A stretch of DNA of 64,000 nt from Stutzerimonas stutzeri (GCA_002339675.1 DDKB01000015.1:122793-186792), one strand, 5' to 3'; shown: positions 29,015-38,450, counted from the first letter of the stretch. Notes: a model not told the origin generated them from the letters alone. Made by a program: numbers and translations.

Positions 29015-30181
29015 ATGATGGACGAATTCGAAGCCATCCGACCCTATGCCGACGCCGAAGTCCCTGCCGTGATGGCGCGACTGTTCGCCGATCGGGAGTT
29101 CCTCGACATTCTGGCACGCTTCCGCTTTCCGCGAATGGCCGGGCCCATGGGCTGGATGCTGAAACCGCTGATCGCCCAGCGGCTGCGCCGAGAATTCGCC
29201 AGCATCCATTCGGTCGACACCCTGCAGGCGCGGATCGAGATGTACCTCGACCGCACCATCGAGCGCGCCACCGACGGCATCACCTATTCGGGGCTGGAGC
29301 GGTTGCAGCCGGGCCGTGCGTACCTGTTCATGGCCAACCACCGCGACATCGTCATGGACCCGGCCTTCGTCAACTACGCCCTGTACCAGGCGAAGATGCG
29401 TACCCCCCGCATCGCCATCGGCGATAACCTGCTGCAGCGCCCCTTCGTCAGCGACCTGATGCGCCTGAACAAGAGCTTCATCGTGCGCCGTTCGATCACC
29501 GGTCGGCGTGAGAAACTTGCTGCCTACCAGCTGCTATCGGCGTACATCAACCACTCGATCCGCGAGGATGGGGAGTCGATCTGGATCGCCCAGGCCGAGG
29601 GGCGTGCCAAGGACGGTGACGACCGGACCGATTCGGCGATCCTGAAGATGCTGCACATGAGCCGCAAGGACGAGCCCTTCGCCGAAGCCTTGGCCGCGCT
29701 GCGCCCAACTCCGGTGTCGATCAGCTACGAGTACGACCCCTGCGATCAGGCGAAGGCCCGCGAGCTGTACATCCGCGCCACCACCGGCAGCTACAGCAAG
29801 GCGCCTGGCGAAGACGACACCAGCATTGCCCTCGGCATCACCGGTTACAAGGGCCGCGTGCATGTCAGCTTCGGCACGCCGATCGCCGAGGTGGCCAACG
29901 ACCCCAAACAGCTGGCGACCGACATCGACCAGCAAATCCTCGGCGACTACCGGCTGTTCCCGGTCAACTACCTGGCCTATGCGATGTGGGAAGGCCGCGA
30001 CCCGGCGCTGTCCATCGCCCAGCCACACGCGCGCTTCTCGGCCGAGGAAATCGCCCGGGCCGAGGCCGAATGGAGCCGGCGTCTGGCGGCCTGCCCGAGC
30101 GTGCAGCAACCCTACCTGATCCAGCAGTACGCCACGCCTGTGCGCAACCAGCACCGCCTGAAGGCCGGCCTGCCCCTCTGA
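29015..30181 (+). CDS. Glycerolipid acyltransferase-family protein (HRDIVMD type)
   Basis: This 388-residue LPLAT-related protein has YLFMANHRDIVMDPAFV as its acyltransferase block I, then IAIGDNLLQRPFVSDLMRLNKSFIVRRS and ISYEYDPCDQAKARELY. The His-to-Asp spacing is five residues (HRDIVMD), not four as in classical PlsC. I regard this as a feature of this subfamily, whose substrate is not established. It has no obvious transmembrane segment, so it may be a peripheral membrane enzyme. ATG ATG at 29015/29018 and a GTG at 28994 are all in frame; ACAGAGAGC before 29015 favours the first ATG. Confidence 0.75.
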   Translation: MMDEFEAIRPYADAEVPAVMARLFADREFLDILARFRFPRMAGPMGWMLKPLIAQRLRREFASIHSVDTLQARIEMYLDRTIERATDGITYSGLERLQPGRAYLFMANHRDIVMDPAFVNYALYQAKMRTPRIAIGDNLLQRPFVSDLMRLNKSFIVRRSITGRREKLAAYQLLSAYINHSIREDGESIWIAQAEGRAKDGDDRTDSAILKMLHMSRKDEPFAEALAALRPTPVSISYEYDPCDQAKARELYIRATTGSYSKAPGEDDTSIALGITGYKGRVHVSFGTPIAEVANDPKQLATDIDQQILGDYRLFPVNYLAYAMWEGRDPALSIAQPHARFSAEEIARAEAEWSRRLAACPSVQQPYLIQQYATPVRNQHRLKAGLPL

Positions 30182-30197
30182 ACGGTGCGGCAGTGAA

Positions 30198-30485
30198 TCA
30201 GATCAGCTGCGTCAAGGAAGACAGCAGCCAGGCCAGTGCAAGGCTGGCAAAGCCGAAGGCGTAGAAGAAGCGGTCAAGGCGCCGGGTCAATGCCGCCCGC
30301 GCCGACGCCAGCGCCGGATACCGGCAATTCATCGGCACAACGCTGGCCGCAAGCTGGCGTCGCCAGCGTGTCGCCAGCAACAGCCAGGCGCCTGCCAGCG
30401 CGATCAGCAGCGCCATGGCATTGAGTAGCGGGGCGACAGCCGACAGCCCCGACAGATCGACATTCACCAGCAACCAAGCCTCCAC
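30198..30485 (-). CDS. Small membrane protein, unknown function
   Basis: This 95-residue protein has two hydrophobic helices: residues 12-38 (LSAVAPLLNAMALLIALAGAWLLL) and 72-93 (FFYAFGFASLALAWLLSSL). A basic, Arg-rich loop lies between them (TRWRR...TRRLDRF), predicting an inner-membrane hairpin with the loop in the cytoplasm. I placed the start at GTG 30485. A GTG at 30467 with GGAGG 11 nt upstream gives an 89-residue alternative (VNVDLSGLSAV). I do not recognise a function. Confidence 0.6.
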   Translation of the reverse strand: MEAWLLVNVDLSGLSAVAPLLNAMALLIALAGAWLLLATRWRRQLAASVVPMNCRYPALASARAALTRRLDRFFYAFGFASLALAWLLSSLTQLI

Positions 30486-30851
30486 GAACCGTTGAAGAAA
30501 GCGGCCGGGATGCGGCCGCCATTGCGGCTGCGCAGTCTACCCAAGCGGGACGCTCCGCTTGCGGCTTTCCGACAAACAGAGGACCGATCGACTGATAGCA
30601 ATTTGCCGGGTATTTGCGCCATTTATGCAGATAGGCTCCGTTGCGCTTGTTGACTTATAGTTCCGCGCAGCTCCACCCTCAGTTCGTCTCGAATGACCGA
30701 AACAGAGCGTGCGCCCGGCTTTACCGGGCGGGACTGCCGCGGCGTCGAGTGAACGGCACCCTGGCTGCGCACCTGCCGGCAGTGCCGCCTGCGCGCTGCG
30801 CCGATGCGCGGCGTGCAGGGACCGTTTCCCAGCATTTGACAGGACCAAATA
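30486..30851. other. 366-bp gap: divergent promoter region
   Basis: No coding frame is convincing here. A hairpin CGCCCGG-CTTTA-CCGGGCG lies at 30712-30730. AGGACC sits just ahead of the DUF1329 start. I identified no operator. Confidence 0.6.
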
Positions 30852-32228
30852 ATGAACAAGAAGAATCTGAAGACGGGGGCCCTCACACTCTCCCTGTTGG
30901 CCAGCGCCCTGCTTGCCAACAGTGCCATCGCAGCGGTGTCTGCCGAGGAAGCGGCCAAACTGGGCGCCAGCCTCACGCCGGTCGGCGCCGAGCAGGCCGG
31001 CAACGCGGCAGGCACCATTCCGGCCTGGACCGGTGGCTTGCCGACCGACGCCGCCAGCATCACGGCGGACGGTTTCGCCAGCGACCCCTACGCCGGTGAA
31101 AAGCCCAAGTTCGTCATCACCGCGCAGAATTTCGAGCAATACAAGGCCAACCTGGCGCCCGGCCAGATCGCCATGCTCAAGCGCTACCCGGACAGTTACC
31201 GCCTGCCGGTGTACGAGACCCACCGCAGCGCCGCCATGCCGCAAAAGGTTTATGACGCGGCCAGGCAGAACGCCACCAATGCCCAGCTGGTACGCGGCGG
31301 CAACGGTCTGGAGGGTTTCAAGACGGCGATCGCCTTCCCCATCCCGCACGACGGCCTGGAAGCGATCTGGAACCATATCACCCGCTACCGCGGTGGCTCC
31401 GCACGCCGAGTCGTGGCGCAGGCCACGCCCCAGGTGAACGGCAGCTACAGCCTGGTGAAGTTCGTCGACGAGGTGGTCTACACCGATACCCTTACTGACT
31501 ACGACCCGGACAAGCACGGCAACATCCTGTTCTTCTTCAAGCAGCAGGTGACCGAGCCGTCGCGCCTGGCCGGCAACGTGCTGCTGGTGCACGAGACCCT
31601 CGACCAGGTGAAGGAGCCGCGCATGGCGTGGATCTACAACGCCGGTCAGCGCCGGGTACGCCGTGCTCCGCAGGTGGCCTACGACGGCCCGGGCACTGCC
31701 GCCGACGGCCTGCGCACCTCGGACAACCTCGACCTGTTCAACGGCGCACCGGACCGTTATGACTGGAAACTGGTCGGCAAGAAGGAGATGTACATCCCGT
31801 ACAACGCCTACCGCCTGGACTCGCCGACGGTGAAGTACGACGACATCATCAGGCCGGGCCACATCAACCAGGACCTGACCCGCTACGAACTGCACCGTGT
31901 CTGGGAAGTCGAGGCCACACTGAAGACCGGCGAGCGCCACATCTACAGCAAGCGGCACTACTTCATCGACGAGGACACCTGGCAGATCGCCCATGCCGAC
32001 CACTACGACGGACGCGACACACTCTGGCGCGTGGCCGAGGCGCACAGCGAGCAGTTCTATAACGTGCAGGTCCCGCTGTATGCGATGGAGACCCTCTACG
32101 ACCTGGTCTCCGGACGCTACCTGGTGATGGGTATGAAGAACGAGGAAAAGAACCCCTACACCTACAACTACACCGCCAACTCCAACCAGTACACGCCGGC
32201 CGCCCTGCGCAACTCCGGCGTGCGCTAA
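30852..32228 (+). CDS. DUF1329 outer-membrane-associated lipoprotein-sorting-like protein
   Basis: This 458-residue exported protein has a Sec signal peptide of about 27 residues (MNKKNLKTGALTLSLLASALLANSAIA). It is a DUF1329 member, recognised by TPVGAEQAGNAAGTIPAWTGGL near the mature N-terminus, GSYSLVKFVDEVVY, and WKLVGKKEMYIPYNAYRLDSPTVKYDDI in the middle. It ends YTANSNQYTPAALRNSGVR. The fold is LolA/LppX-like. It usually travels with a DUF1302 protein and is linked to lipid or sterol handling. Here it is alone and followed by a strong terminator. Confidence 0.86.
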   Translation: MNKKNLKTGALTLSLLASALLANSAIAAVSAEEAAKLGASLTPVGAEQAGNAAGTIPAWTGGLPTDAASITADGFASDPYAGEKPKFVITAQNFEQYKANLAPGQIAMLKRYPDSYRLPVYETHRSAAMPQKVYDAARQNATNAQLVRGGNGLEGFKTAIAFPIPHDGLEAIWNHITRYRGGSARRVVAQATPQVNGSYSLVKFVDEVVYTDTLTDYDPDKHGNILFFFKQQVTEPSRLAGNVLLVHETLDQVKEPRMAWIYNAGQRRVRRAPQVAYDGPGTAADGLRTSDNLDLFNGAPDRYDWKLVGKKEMYIPYNAYRLDSPTVKYDDIIRPGHINQDLTRYELHRVWEVEATLKTGERHIYSKRHYFIDEDTWQIAHADHYDGRDTLWRVAEAHSEQFYNVQVPLYAMETLYDLVSGRYLVMGMKNEEKNPYTYNYTANSNQYTPAALRNSGVR

Positions 32229-32257
32229 CCGCGCCCCGGTCGATACCCGGCAAAACG

Positions 32258-32286
32258 AAACGCCCCGCAGTGCGGGGCGTTTTTGC
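32258..32286 (+). terminator. Rho-independent terminator after DUF1329 gene
   Basis: ACGCCCCGCA-GTGCGGGGCGT forms a perfect 9-10 bp GC stem followed by a run of T (TTTTTGCG). It lies about 30 bp after the stop codon. Confidence 0.92.
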
Positions 32287-32457
32287 GTTTCCAGGAGCCT
32301 GTTGGCGGGTGCTCAGCTCTGGAGCAGCTGCAGCAGATGCGTCAATCGCCACGCCCGCGCCGTCAGGAATACCGGGCGCCGCTACTGCGGGCCGGGGCAG
32401 ATCACCCGAAGCACGCCAGGCTGGCGCGCCCCGTACGCCCCTGGCTTGTCGCGGAGA

Positions 32458-33042
32458 TTACTGGCCCAGCACCTGGCCGATGTTCTGGTCGCGGAACACA
32501 CGGCTCAGCGCGTCGCTCAGGACTTCGCTGACCAGCTTGGTGTTGGTCTGCTCGTTCGGGGCCATGCCGAAGCGCTGGTCCAGCGAAGCGCCGTAACGCC
32601 CGGTATAGCGGCGGCCGCCGTTCTGCACCTCGACACGGAAGGTCGCACCAATGGTGGCCTCGGTCACGTACAGGCCTTCCTTCGGCGACTGGTACTTCAG
32701 CTCGGCCAGGGTCAGCGTCAGCTGCGGTGCGTTGTAGGCGTTGGGCGACGGGGTGAAACCGAGCAGGCGCACAGCCGCCTCGGCCTCGGCCTGCAGCTTG
32801 GGCAGGACCCGCTCCTTCGGCACGATCACCGCGCTGGTCTCCGGATAGAGGCCACCACGCGTACCCAGCGTCGAGGAGGGACGGCCGTCGACGACGCGCA
32901 CCGAGACCGGCTGCCCCTGGCCGACCGGCTGGATGGTGCCGCTGATCTTGGGGTTCGGATCGAGCTGTTGCGGGCTGTGGGCGCAACCGCCCAAGGCCAG
33001 TACCGACACGGCGGCAACACTGAACAACAGGCGTTTCAGCAT
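32458..33042 (-). CDS. yajG: YajG-family lipoprotein
   Basis: This 194-residue lipoprotein has the lipobox LALGGC (Cys20). After it the chain continues with PNPKISGTIQPVGQGQPVSVRVVDGRPSSTLGTRGG and the C-terminal GRYGASLDQRFGMAPNEQTNTKLVSEVLSDALSRVFRDQNI, both typical of YajG. It is a probable outer-membrane lipoprotein of unknown biochemical role; in many Proteobacteria yajG neighbours ampG, which is not seen here. It starts at ATG 33042 and stands alone. Confidence 0.87.
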   Translation of the reverse strand: MLKRLLFSVAAVSVLALGGCAHSPQQLDPNPKISGTIQPVGQGQPVSVRVVDGRPSSTLGTRGGLYPETSAVIVPKERVLPKLQAEAEAAVRLLGFTPSPNAYNAPQLTLTLAELKYQSPKEGLYVTEATIGATFRVEVQNGGRRYTGRYGASLDQRFGMAPNEQTNTKLVSEVLSDALSRVFRDQNIGQVLGQ

Positions 33043-33202
33043 GCTGTCTTACTCCAGTTGGGGAATGATGGCGCGCAGTATACCCAGCTGAGCAACCGCC
33101 CGACAGCGGATGGAACTGGGACCCAAGGGGCGCTGACGATGTTCCGTCATCCGACTGTCATCACAGCGTGGGATAACCCGGCAAAGCCTTCCGGAGCCTC
33201 CC

Positions 33203-33514
33203 ATGCCGCTGTTCGAACGCCTGTTCCGGCGCCCCGCGCCACGCTACTACGCCCTGCTCGACGAGCGGCAACACTGTTGCATGCTGCTGTCCGCCGTCGA
33301 GCAGCCGCTTGGGGGGCACTGGGTCGAGGTGGTCGAGAACCGGCTGACCTGGCTCGGCAAGCCGCTGCCGCCAGATGCCTTGCACCCCGGCCAGGGCCGC
33401 GCCCACGAAAAAGCCGCGCCCTGTGACAGCGGCGCGGCTTCTCGACTGCCAGAACGGCTCGGTCAGTCGGCGAGGCCGAGGCGCTTATCGACCATCGCAG
33501 TCACCTCACGGTAG
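33203..33514 (+). CDS. Small basic conserved hypothetical protein
   Basis: This 103-codon frame starts at ATG 33203 after GGAGCCTCCC. The first 65 residues (MPLFERLFRRPAPRYYALLDERQHCCMLLSAVEQPLGGHW through GKPLPPDALHP) have normal codon usage and look like a genuine small protein. The remaining 38 run through the mqo terminator and 52 bp of antisense mqo and look random, so the original stop may have been lost. It is convergent with mqo. The function is unknown and no signal or membrane segment is seen. Confidence 0.45.
   Translation: MPLFERLFRRPAPRYYALLDERQHCCMLLSAVEQPLGGHWVEVVENRLTWLGKPLPPDALHPGQGRAHEKAAPCDSGAASRLPERLGQSARPRRLSTIAVTSR
33407..33440 (-). terminator. Rho-independent terminator of mqo
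   Basis: Read leftward, AAGCCGCGCC-loop-GGCGCGGCTT forms a 10-bp stem followed by TTTTTCG. It lies 23 bp past the mqo stop. Confidence 0.85.
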
Positions 33515-34953
33515 GCCACCGGGTCGGTTTCCAGCACTTTCTCGCGAGCCGGGAAGATTTCCTCGAGCTTGTGGCGCCAGGCTTCGCTTCTGGCCTGCTC
33601 GGGGAAGCAACGCTCGATCAGATCGAGCATGATCGACACAGTGACCGAAGCGCCCGGGGACGCGCCAAGCAGCGCAGCGATAGTGCCGTCCTTCGCCGAA
33701 ACCAGCTCGGTGCCGAACTGCAGGATGCCGCCCTTCTTCGGGTCCTTCTTGATGATCTGCACACGCTGGCCGGCGATTTCCAGACGCCAGTCCTCGGCTT
33801 TCGCCTCCGGGTAGAAGCCGCGCAGGGTGTCCAGGCGATCGGCCATTGACTGGCACACTTCCTTGATCAGGTAGCGGGTCAGGTCCATGTTGTCGCGTGC
33901 CACCGCCAGCATCGGCTTGAGGTTGCCCGGGCGGATCGACATGGGCAGGTCCAGCGGCGAACCGTGCTTGAGGAACTTGGTGGTGAAACCGGCATAGGGT
34001 CCGAACAGCAACGACTTCTTGCCATCGACCACACGGGTGTCCAGGTGCGGTACCGACATCGGCGGCGCGCCGACCGCCGCCAGGCTGTAGACCTTGGCCT
34101 GGTGCTGCTTGACGATCTCGGGATTGTCGCAGCGCAGCCACTGGCCGCTCACCGGGAAGCCACCGTAGCCCTTGCCTTCCTCGATATCGGACATCTGCAG
34201 CAGCGGCAGTGCCGCACCGCCGGCGCCGAGAAAGACAAAATTGGCCTTGAGCTCGCGATTGCTCGAATCGCGGGTGTTCTTGATCTCGACGCGCCAGCCC
34301 TGGCCGTCGCGCGCCAGGCCGGTGACCTTCTGGAAATAGGACAGCTTCACGCCGGGTTTGCCGGCAAGGTAGGCCAGCATCTGCCGAGTCAGCTCGCCGA
34401 AGTTGACGTCGGTGCCGTTCTGCGCGCGGGTGGCGGCGATCGGCTCGTCCACCGGGCGGCCCGGCATCATCAGCGGCATCCACGCTTCCATCGTCGCGCG
34501 GTCTTCGGTGTAGACCATGTTCTCGAAGGCGTGGTGGGTTTTCAGCGCATCGAAGCGACGCTTGAGGTAGTCGATGTTCTTGGTGCCACGCACGAAGCTC
34601 AGATGCGGGACCACGTTGAGGAAGTCGCTGGGGCTGCCGAAGCCTTCGCGGCCGGTCAGGTAGGCCCAGAACTGCTTGGAGACCTCGAACTGGGTGTTGA
34701 TGGTGACGGCTTTCTTGATATCGATCGAGCCGTCCTTGCTGTCCGGCGTGTAGTTCAGCTCGCACAAGCCGGCGTGGCCGGTGCCGGCGTTGTTCCAGGG
34801 ATTCGAGCTTTCGACCGCCCCGGACTCCTGCAGCTCGACGATTTCAAGCTTGATATCGGGATCGAGCTCCTTGAGCAGTACGGCCAGAGTCGCACTCATG
34901 ATGCCGGCTCCCACCAGCACCAAATCCACGGCTTCGCTATCGTGTTGCGTCAT
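33463..34953 (-). CDS. mqo: Malate:quinone oxidoreductase Mqo
   Basis: This 496-residue FAD enzyme oxidises malate to oxaloacetate and passes electrons to membrane quinones, replacing or paralleling NAD-dependent malate dehydrogenase in the TCA cycle. The FAD-binding Rossmann loop LVLVGAGIMSATLAVLL is at the N-terminus. NNAGTGHAGLCELNYTP, NGTDVNFGELTRQML and VGAPPMSVPHLDTRVVDGKKSLLFGPYAGFTTKFLKHGS are Mqo family blocks. GGAGA with 9-nt spacing supports ATG 34953 (MTQHDSEAVDL). It is monocistronic, with a clear terminator. A PA4642-type gene upstream reproduces the P. aeruginosa mqoB neighbourhood. Confidence 0.94.
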   Translation of the reverse strand: MTQHDSEAVDLVLVGAGIMSATLAVLLKELDPDIKLEIVELQESGAVESSNPWNNAGTGHAGLCELNYTPDSKDGSIDIKKAVTINTQFEVSKQFWAYLTGREGFGSPSDFLNVVPHLSFVRGTKNIDYLKRRFDALKTHHAFENMVYTEDRATMEAWMPLMMPGRPVDEPIAATRAQNGTDVNFGELTRQMLAYLAGKPGVKLSYFQKVTGLARDGQGWRVEIKNTRDSSNRELKANFVFLGAGGAALPLLQMSDIEEGKGYGGFPVSGQWLRCDNPEIVKQHQAKVYSLAAVGAPPMSVPHLDTRVVDGKKSLLFGPYAGFTTKFLKHGSPLDLPMSIRPGNLKPMLAVARDNMDLTRYLIKEVCQSMADRLDTLRGFYPEAKAEDWRLEIAGQRVQIIKKDPKKGGILQFGTELVSAKDGTIAALLGASPGASVTVSIMLDLIERCFPEQARSEAWRHKLEEIFPAREKVLETDPVAYREVTAMVDKRLGLAD

Positions 34954-35277
34954 CAACGCGTTCTCCAGAATCACAGCATTAAACTGTCACGACCGCAGTA
35001 CGCGGGCATGTAGAACCACCAGCCAGGCGGCTGGAAACGGAGGGGTTTCCAGGCCGCTGCTCGGGCTTGTGCCCGAAGACCGGCGCAAGGGCCGGCCCGC
35101 TGTCGGGAGAACGGCTTTTGGCCTACTCCCTCTCGCTCCGAGGCCTCCCGGAGCGAGGCGACAGGCCGGGGCTCGACGGGAAACGTGCAGCGAGAAAAAC
35201 GATTGTGGCCGCCGCGCTTGCTCAGCCAGTCAACGGTGTCGCTTGCCGCGGCCATACGCTGCCGCAGCCGTGGGGCA
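34954..35277. other. 324-bp gap upstream of mqo
   Basis: This is non-coding and presumably carries the mqo promoter. Low-complexity frames reading through it on both strands have poor composition. I see no convincing -35/-10 pair, operator or hairpin worth naming. Confidence 0.5.
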
Positions 35278-35565
35278 TCAGCCGCGTGCGGCCTTGACCC
35301 GTTCGATATAGGGCGCGGCCTGGCGATGATCGGCGGTCAGCGCGATGAAGTCCTGGCCATTGGCATCCTTGGCGTTCAGGTCGAATCCAGCTTCGACAAA
35401 GAAACCGAGGAAACGCTCGAAATCGTCGATCCGCAAACCACGGTAGGCCTTGATCAGCTTGTGCAGCGAGGGCGGCGTCTGGTCGGCCGGTTCCGGCTCG
35501 AGAAAGAGCTTGATCGCTTCATCGCTGATCGCTTCGCCGATGACCTTTTGCTTATCTTTGCGCAT
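35278..35565 (-). CDS. PA4642-family conserved protein
   Basis: This 95-residue soluble protein is all-helical by composition: MRKDKQKVIGEAISDEAIKLFLEPEPADQTPPSLHKLIKAYRGLRIDDFERFLGFFVEAGFDLNAKDANGQDF. It matches the P. aeruginosa hypothetical protein PA4642, located next to mqoB there as here. The C-terminus IERVKAARG is short. The function is unknown. It is transcribed toward mqo but over 300 bp away, so it is likely separate. Confidence 0.8.
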   Translation of the reverse strand: MRKDKQKVIGEAISDEAIKLFLEPEPADQTPPSLHKLIKAYRGLRIDDFERFLGFFVEAGFDLNAKDANGQDFIALTADHRQAAPYIERVKAARG

Positions 35566-35757
35566 GTTTGCTCCGGTTCGACGAGCCTTTCGGGGGCGGC
35601 AGTTTACTCCGCGAGGCGTACACGCTCAACGCACCAAGGCCGTTTGCGACCAAGGTCGTACACGAAAATCGGCGATTTACCTGCTAACGCGTCCGCGTCG
35701 GGCCAAGGCTCCGACCCAGGCCGTATACTGGCGCCCTGCACACAAGGAGCGTCCGGC

Positions 35758-37488
35758 ATGAAGCTTCCCCCTCTCTTCGCCGCGTGGCGGCAAACCCTGC
35801 GTTCGGGCTACGGCGTACAGGCACTGCGCGGGGACGTCATCGCCGGCCTGACGGTCGGCATCATTGCCATTCCGCTGGCCATGGCCCTGGCCATCGCCGT
35901 CGGCGTGGCGCCGCAGCAGGGGCTGTACACCGTGCTGATCGCCGCCCCGCTGATCGCGCTGACCGGCGGCTCGCGCTTCAACGTGTCGGGGCCGACCGCC
36001 GCCTTCGTGGTGATACTGCTGCCGATCACCCAGCAGTTCGGCATCGGCGGGCTGCTGTTGTGCACCATGCTCGCCGGCCTGATCCTGATCCTGCTCGGCC
36101 TGCTGCGCGCCGGCCGGCTCATCGCCTTCGTGCCCTACCCGGTTACCCTCGGCTTCACCGCGGGCATCGCCATCGTGATCGCCACGCTGCAGCTCAAGGA
36201 CATCTTCGGCCTGACACTCGCCGAACAACCCCATCACTACCTCGGGCAGCTGGTCCAGCTGAGCCGCGCCCTGCCGGGGGCGCAGCCTGGCGACGCATTG
36301 ATCGCCGCGCTGTGTCTGGCCATCCTGATCGGCTGGCCGCGGCTGGTGCCGAAGGTCCCCGGGCACCTGGTCGCGCTGGTGGTCGGCGCGCTGCTGGCCG
36401 TGGCGCTGGAACGTGCAGGCGTGCCCGTGGCGACGCTCGGCGAGCGCTTCAGCTACAGCGTCGGCGGCGTGACGCACCCGGGCATCCCGCCGTTCCTGCC
36501 CGACTTCGCCTGGCCCTGGCAGCTGCCCGGCCCCGACGGTCGCCCGCTGGTGCTGAACTTCGAGCTGTTCCATCAATTGCTCGCGCCGGCCTTTGCCATC
36601 GCCATGCTCGGCGCCATCGAGTCGCTGCTCTGCGCGGTGGTCGCCGACGGCATGACCGGCAGCCAGCACGACCCCAACGCCGAACTGCTCGGTCAGGGCA
36701 TCGGCAACCTGGTCGCGCCGCTGTTCGGCGGCATCACCGCCACGGCAGCCATTGCCCGCAGCGCCACCAACGTGCGCGCCGGGGCCAGCTCGCCCCTGGC
36801 GGCAATCATTCACGCCGGCGTGGTGCTGGTGGCGATCCTCTGGCTGGCGCCGCTGTTCAGCTACCTGCCGATGGCGGCGCTGGCCGCGCTGCTGGTCATG
36901 GTCGCGTGGAACATGAGCGAGGCCCCGCACGTGGTGCGGACGCTGCGCATCGCCCCGCGCAGCGACGTGCTGGTGCTGCTGACCTGCCTGGTCCTGACGG
37001 TGCTGTTCGACATGGTGCTGGCAGTCGGGGCCGGCCTGCTGCTGGCCGCCGGGCTCTTCATCAAGCGTATGAGCGAACTCACCGACACCACCCCGCTGTC
37101 GCACCGCGAGCACCGCCTGCTCGAAGACCTGCCCGAGCATGTCGCTGCCTATGCCGTGCGCGGGCCGCTGTTCTTTGGTGCCGCGGAGAAGGCGCTGGGT
37201 GTGCTGCGGCGCTTCAACCCGCAGGTGCGGGTGGTGATCGTCGACGTCAGCGGCGTGCCGATGCTGGACATGACCGCCCTCGCGGCGCTGGAAAACCTGC
37301 TGCTCGACTACCGCAAGCTGGGGGTCGCGCTGATTCTCAGCGGCAGCAGCGCGCGGGTCCGGCTCAAGCTGCGTCGTGCCGGCATCCACCGCCTCGAAGG
37401 GCAGCTGTACTACGTGCGTGACCTGGAGCAGGCGCGTGCCAAGGCCTTGCGCCTGTTGCCGGAGGATCCAGCCGGCGCGGCGGGCTGA
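35758..37488 (+). CDS. dauA: SulP-family anion transporter (DauA-like) with STAS domain
   Basis: This 576-residue SulP protein has 12-14 hydrophobic helices (residues 20-440), starting with ALRGDVIAGLTVGIIAIPLAMALAIAVG and SGPTAAFVVI, the family signature. A C-terminal cytoplasmic STAS domain (about 455-565) contains VVIVDVSGVPMLDMTALAALENLL. Full-length similarity is strongest to DauA-like C4-dicarboxylate/sulfate permeases. Transport of dicarboxylates would fit next to mqo, but the substrate is not provable here. AAGGAG lies at 35743, nine bp before ATG 35758. Confidence 0.84.
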   Translation: MKLPPLFAAWRQTLRSGYGVQALRGDVIAGLTVGIIAIPLAMALAIAVGVAPQQGLYTVLIAAPLIALTGGSRFNVSGPTAAFVVILLPITQQFGIGGLLLCTMLAGLILILLGLLRAGRLIAFVPYPVTLGFTAGIAIVIATLQLKDIFGLTLAEQPHHYLGQLVQLSRALPGAQPGDALIAALCLAILIGWPRLVPKVPGHLVALVVGALLAVALERAGVPVATLGERFSYSVGGVTHPGIPPFLPDFAWPWQLPGPDGRPLVLNFELFHQLLAPAFAIAMLGAIESLLCAVVADGMTGSQHDPNAELLGQGIGNLVAPLFGGITATAAIARSATNVRAGASSPLAAIIHAGVVLVAILWLAPLFSYLPMAALAALLVMVAWNMSEAPHVVRTLRIAPRSDVLVLLTCLVLTVLFDMVLAVGAGLLLAAGLFIKRMSELTDTTPLSHREHRLLEDLPEHVAAYAVRGPLFFGAAEKALGVLRRFNPQVRVVIVDVSGVPMLDMTALAALENLLLDYRKLGVALILSGSSARVRLKLRRAGIHRLEGQLYYVRDLEQARAKALRLLPEDPAGAAG

Positions 37489-37538
37489 CGCCGCGCCGCG
37501 GGCAAACAGGGCGCGGCGTACGCGCCCCGGATGCAGCA

Positions 37539-38450
37539 TCAACCGGCGTGTTTGTGCAGGTTGGCCATCATTTCTTTCAAGGCTTCCATGTTGTCAGCCG
37601 GATGCGCGGCATTCTCGAAATCGCAGATCTGCTGCCAGTTGGCGGCCACGTCTTCGGCATCGAAGCCGGCCTTGGGATCGAAGCCGACGCCCAGGCTGCG
37701 CTCCCAGCGCACCTTGCCCATCCAGCCGCCGCCCACTTCGAACAGGCCGGAGGTTTCCTGGCACTGCTCGCTGGCCAGGAACACCACCAGCGGGCTCACC
37801 AGCTCGGGTTTCAACTGTTCAAACACCTGCGGCGGGATCAGCCCTTCGGTCATGCGCGTACCGCCGGTTGGGGCGATGGCGTTGACCAGGATGTTGTTCT
37901 TGCGCCCTTCCAGCGCCAAGGTGCGGGTCAGGCCGTAGAGCCCCAACTTGGCCATGCCGTAGTTGGACTGGCCGAAGTTGCCGTAGATGCCGGACGTCGA
38001 TGCGGTGAAGATCACCCGGCCGTAGCCCTGCTCGCGCATGTGCGGCCAGGCGGCGCGGGTCACCTTGTAGGCGCCCTCGACGTGTACGCGGTAGACCAGA
38101 TCCCAGTCCGCGTCTTCCATCTTGTGAAAGGTCTTGTCGCGCAGGATGCCGGCGTTGTTCACCACCACGTCGATACGGCCGAAGCTGTCCAGCGCCTGCT
38201 GGATGATCTTGTCGCCATCGGTCACGGAGTCATGGTTGGCCACCGCGGTGCCGCCCGCCTGACGGATCTCCTCGACCACGCGATCGGCGGCCGAGGCATT
38301 GGCGCCCTCGCCCTGGGCGCTGCCGCCCAGATCGTTGACCACCACCTTCGCCCCGTGGCGGGCAAACGCCAGCGCATGGGCGCGGCCGAGGCCACCACCG
38401 GCGCCCGTCACCACGACCACCTTGTCTTCGAAGCGAATGGCTTCACTCAT
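37539..38450 (-). CDS. SDR family dehydrogenase, hydroxyacyl-CoA dehydrogenase-like
   Basis: This 303-residue short-chain dehydrogenase has TGAGGGLGRAHALAFA at the cofactor site, NNAGILRDKTFHKMEDADWDLVYRVHVEGAYKVTRAAWPHM, and the Ser-Tyr-Lys triad in STSGIYGNFGQSNYGMAKLGLYGL. These extended motifs match the (3R)-hydroxyacyl-CoA dehydrogenase domain of peroxisomal multifunctional enzyme 2 and its bacterial homologues. A 60-residue C-terminal extension follows the usual SDR end. ATG 38450 gives MSEAIRFEDKVVVVTGAG. It probably acts in fatty-acid or steroid-like beta-oxidation. Confidence 0.85.
   Translation of the reverse strand: MSEAIRFEDKVVVVTGAGGGLGRAHALAFARHGAKVVVNDLGGSAQGEGANASAADRVVEEIRQAGGTAVANHDSVTDGDKIIQQALDSFGRIDVVVNNAGILRDKTFHKMEDADWDLVYRVHVEGAYKVTRAAWPHMREQGYGRVIFTASTSGIYGNFGQSNYGMAKLGLYGLTRTLALEGRKNNILVNAIAPTGGTRMTEGLIPPQVFEQLKPELVSPLVVFLASEQCQETSGLFEVGGGWMGKVRWERSLGVGFDPKAGFDAEDVAANWQQICDFENAAHPADNMEALKEMMANLHKHAG

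Noticed and set aside
35677..37542. 621-codon reading frame antisense to the SulP transporter gene
   Set aside because: It mirrors a clear gene on the + strand; its composition (Gln/His/Arg/Gly-rich) is typical of antisense frames in GC-rich DNA.
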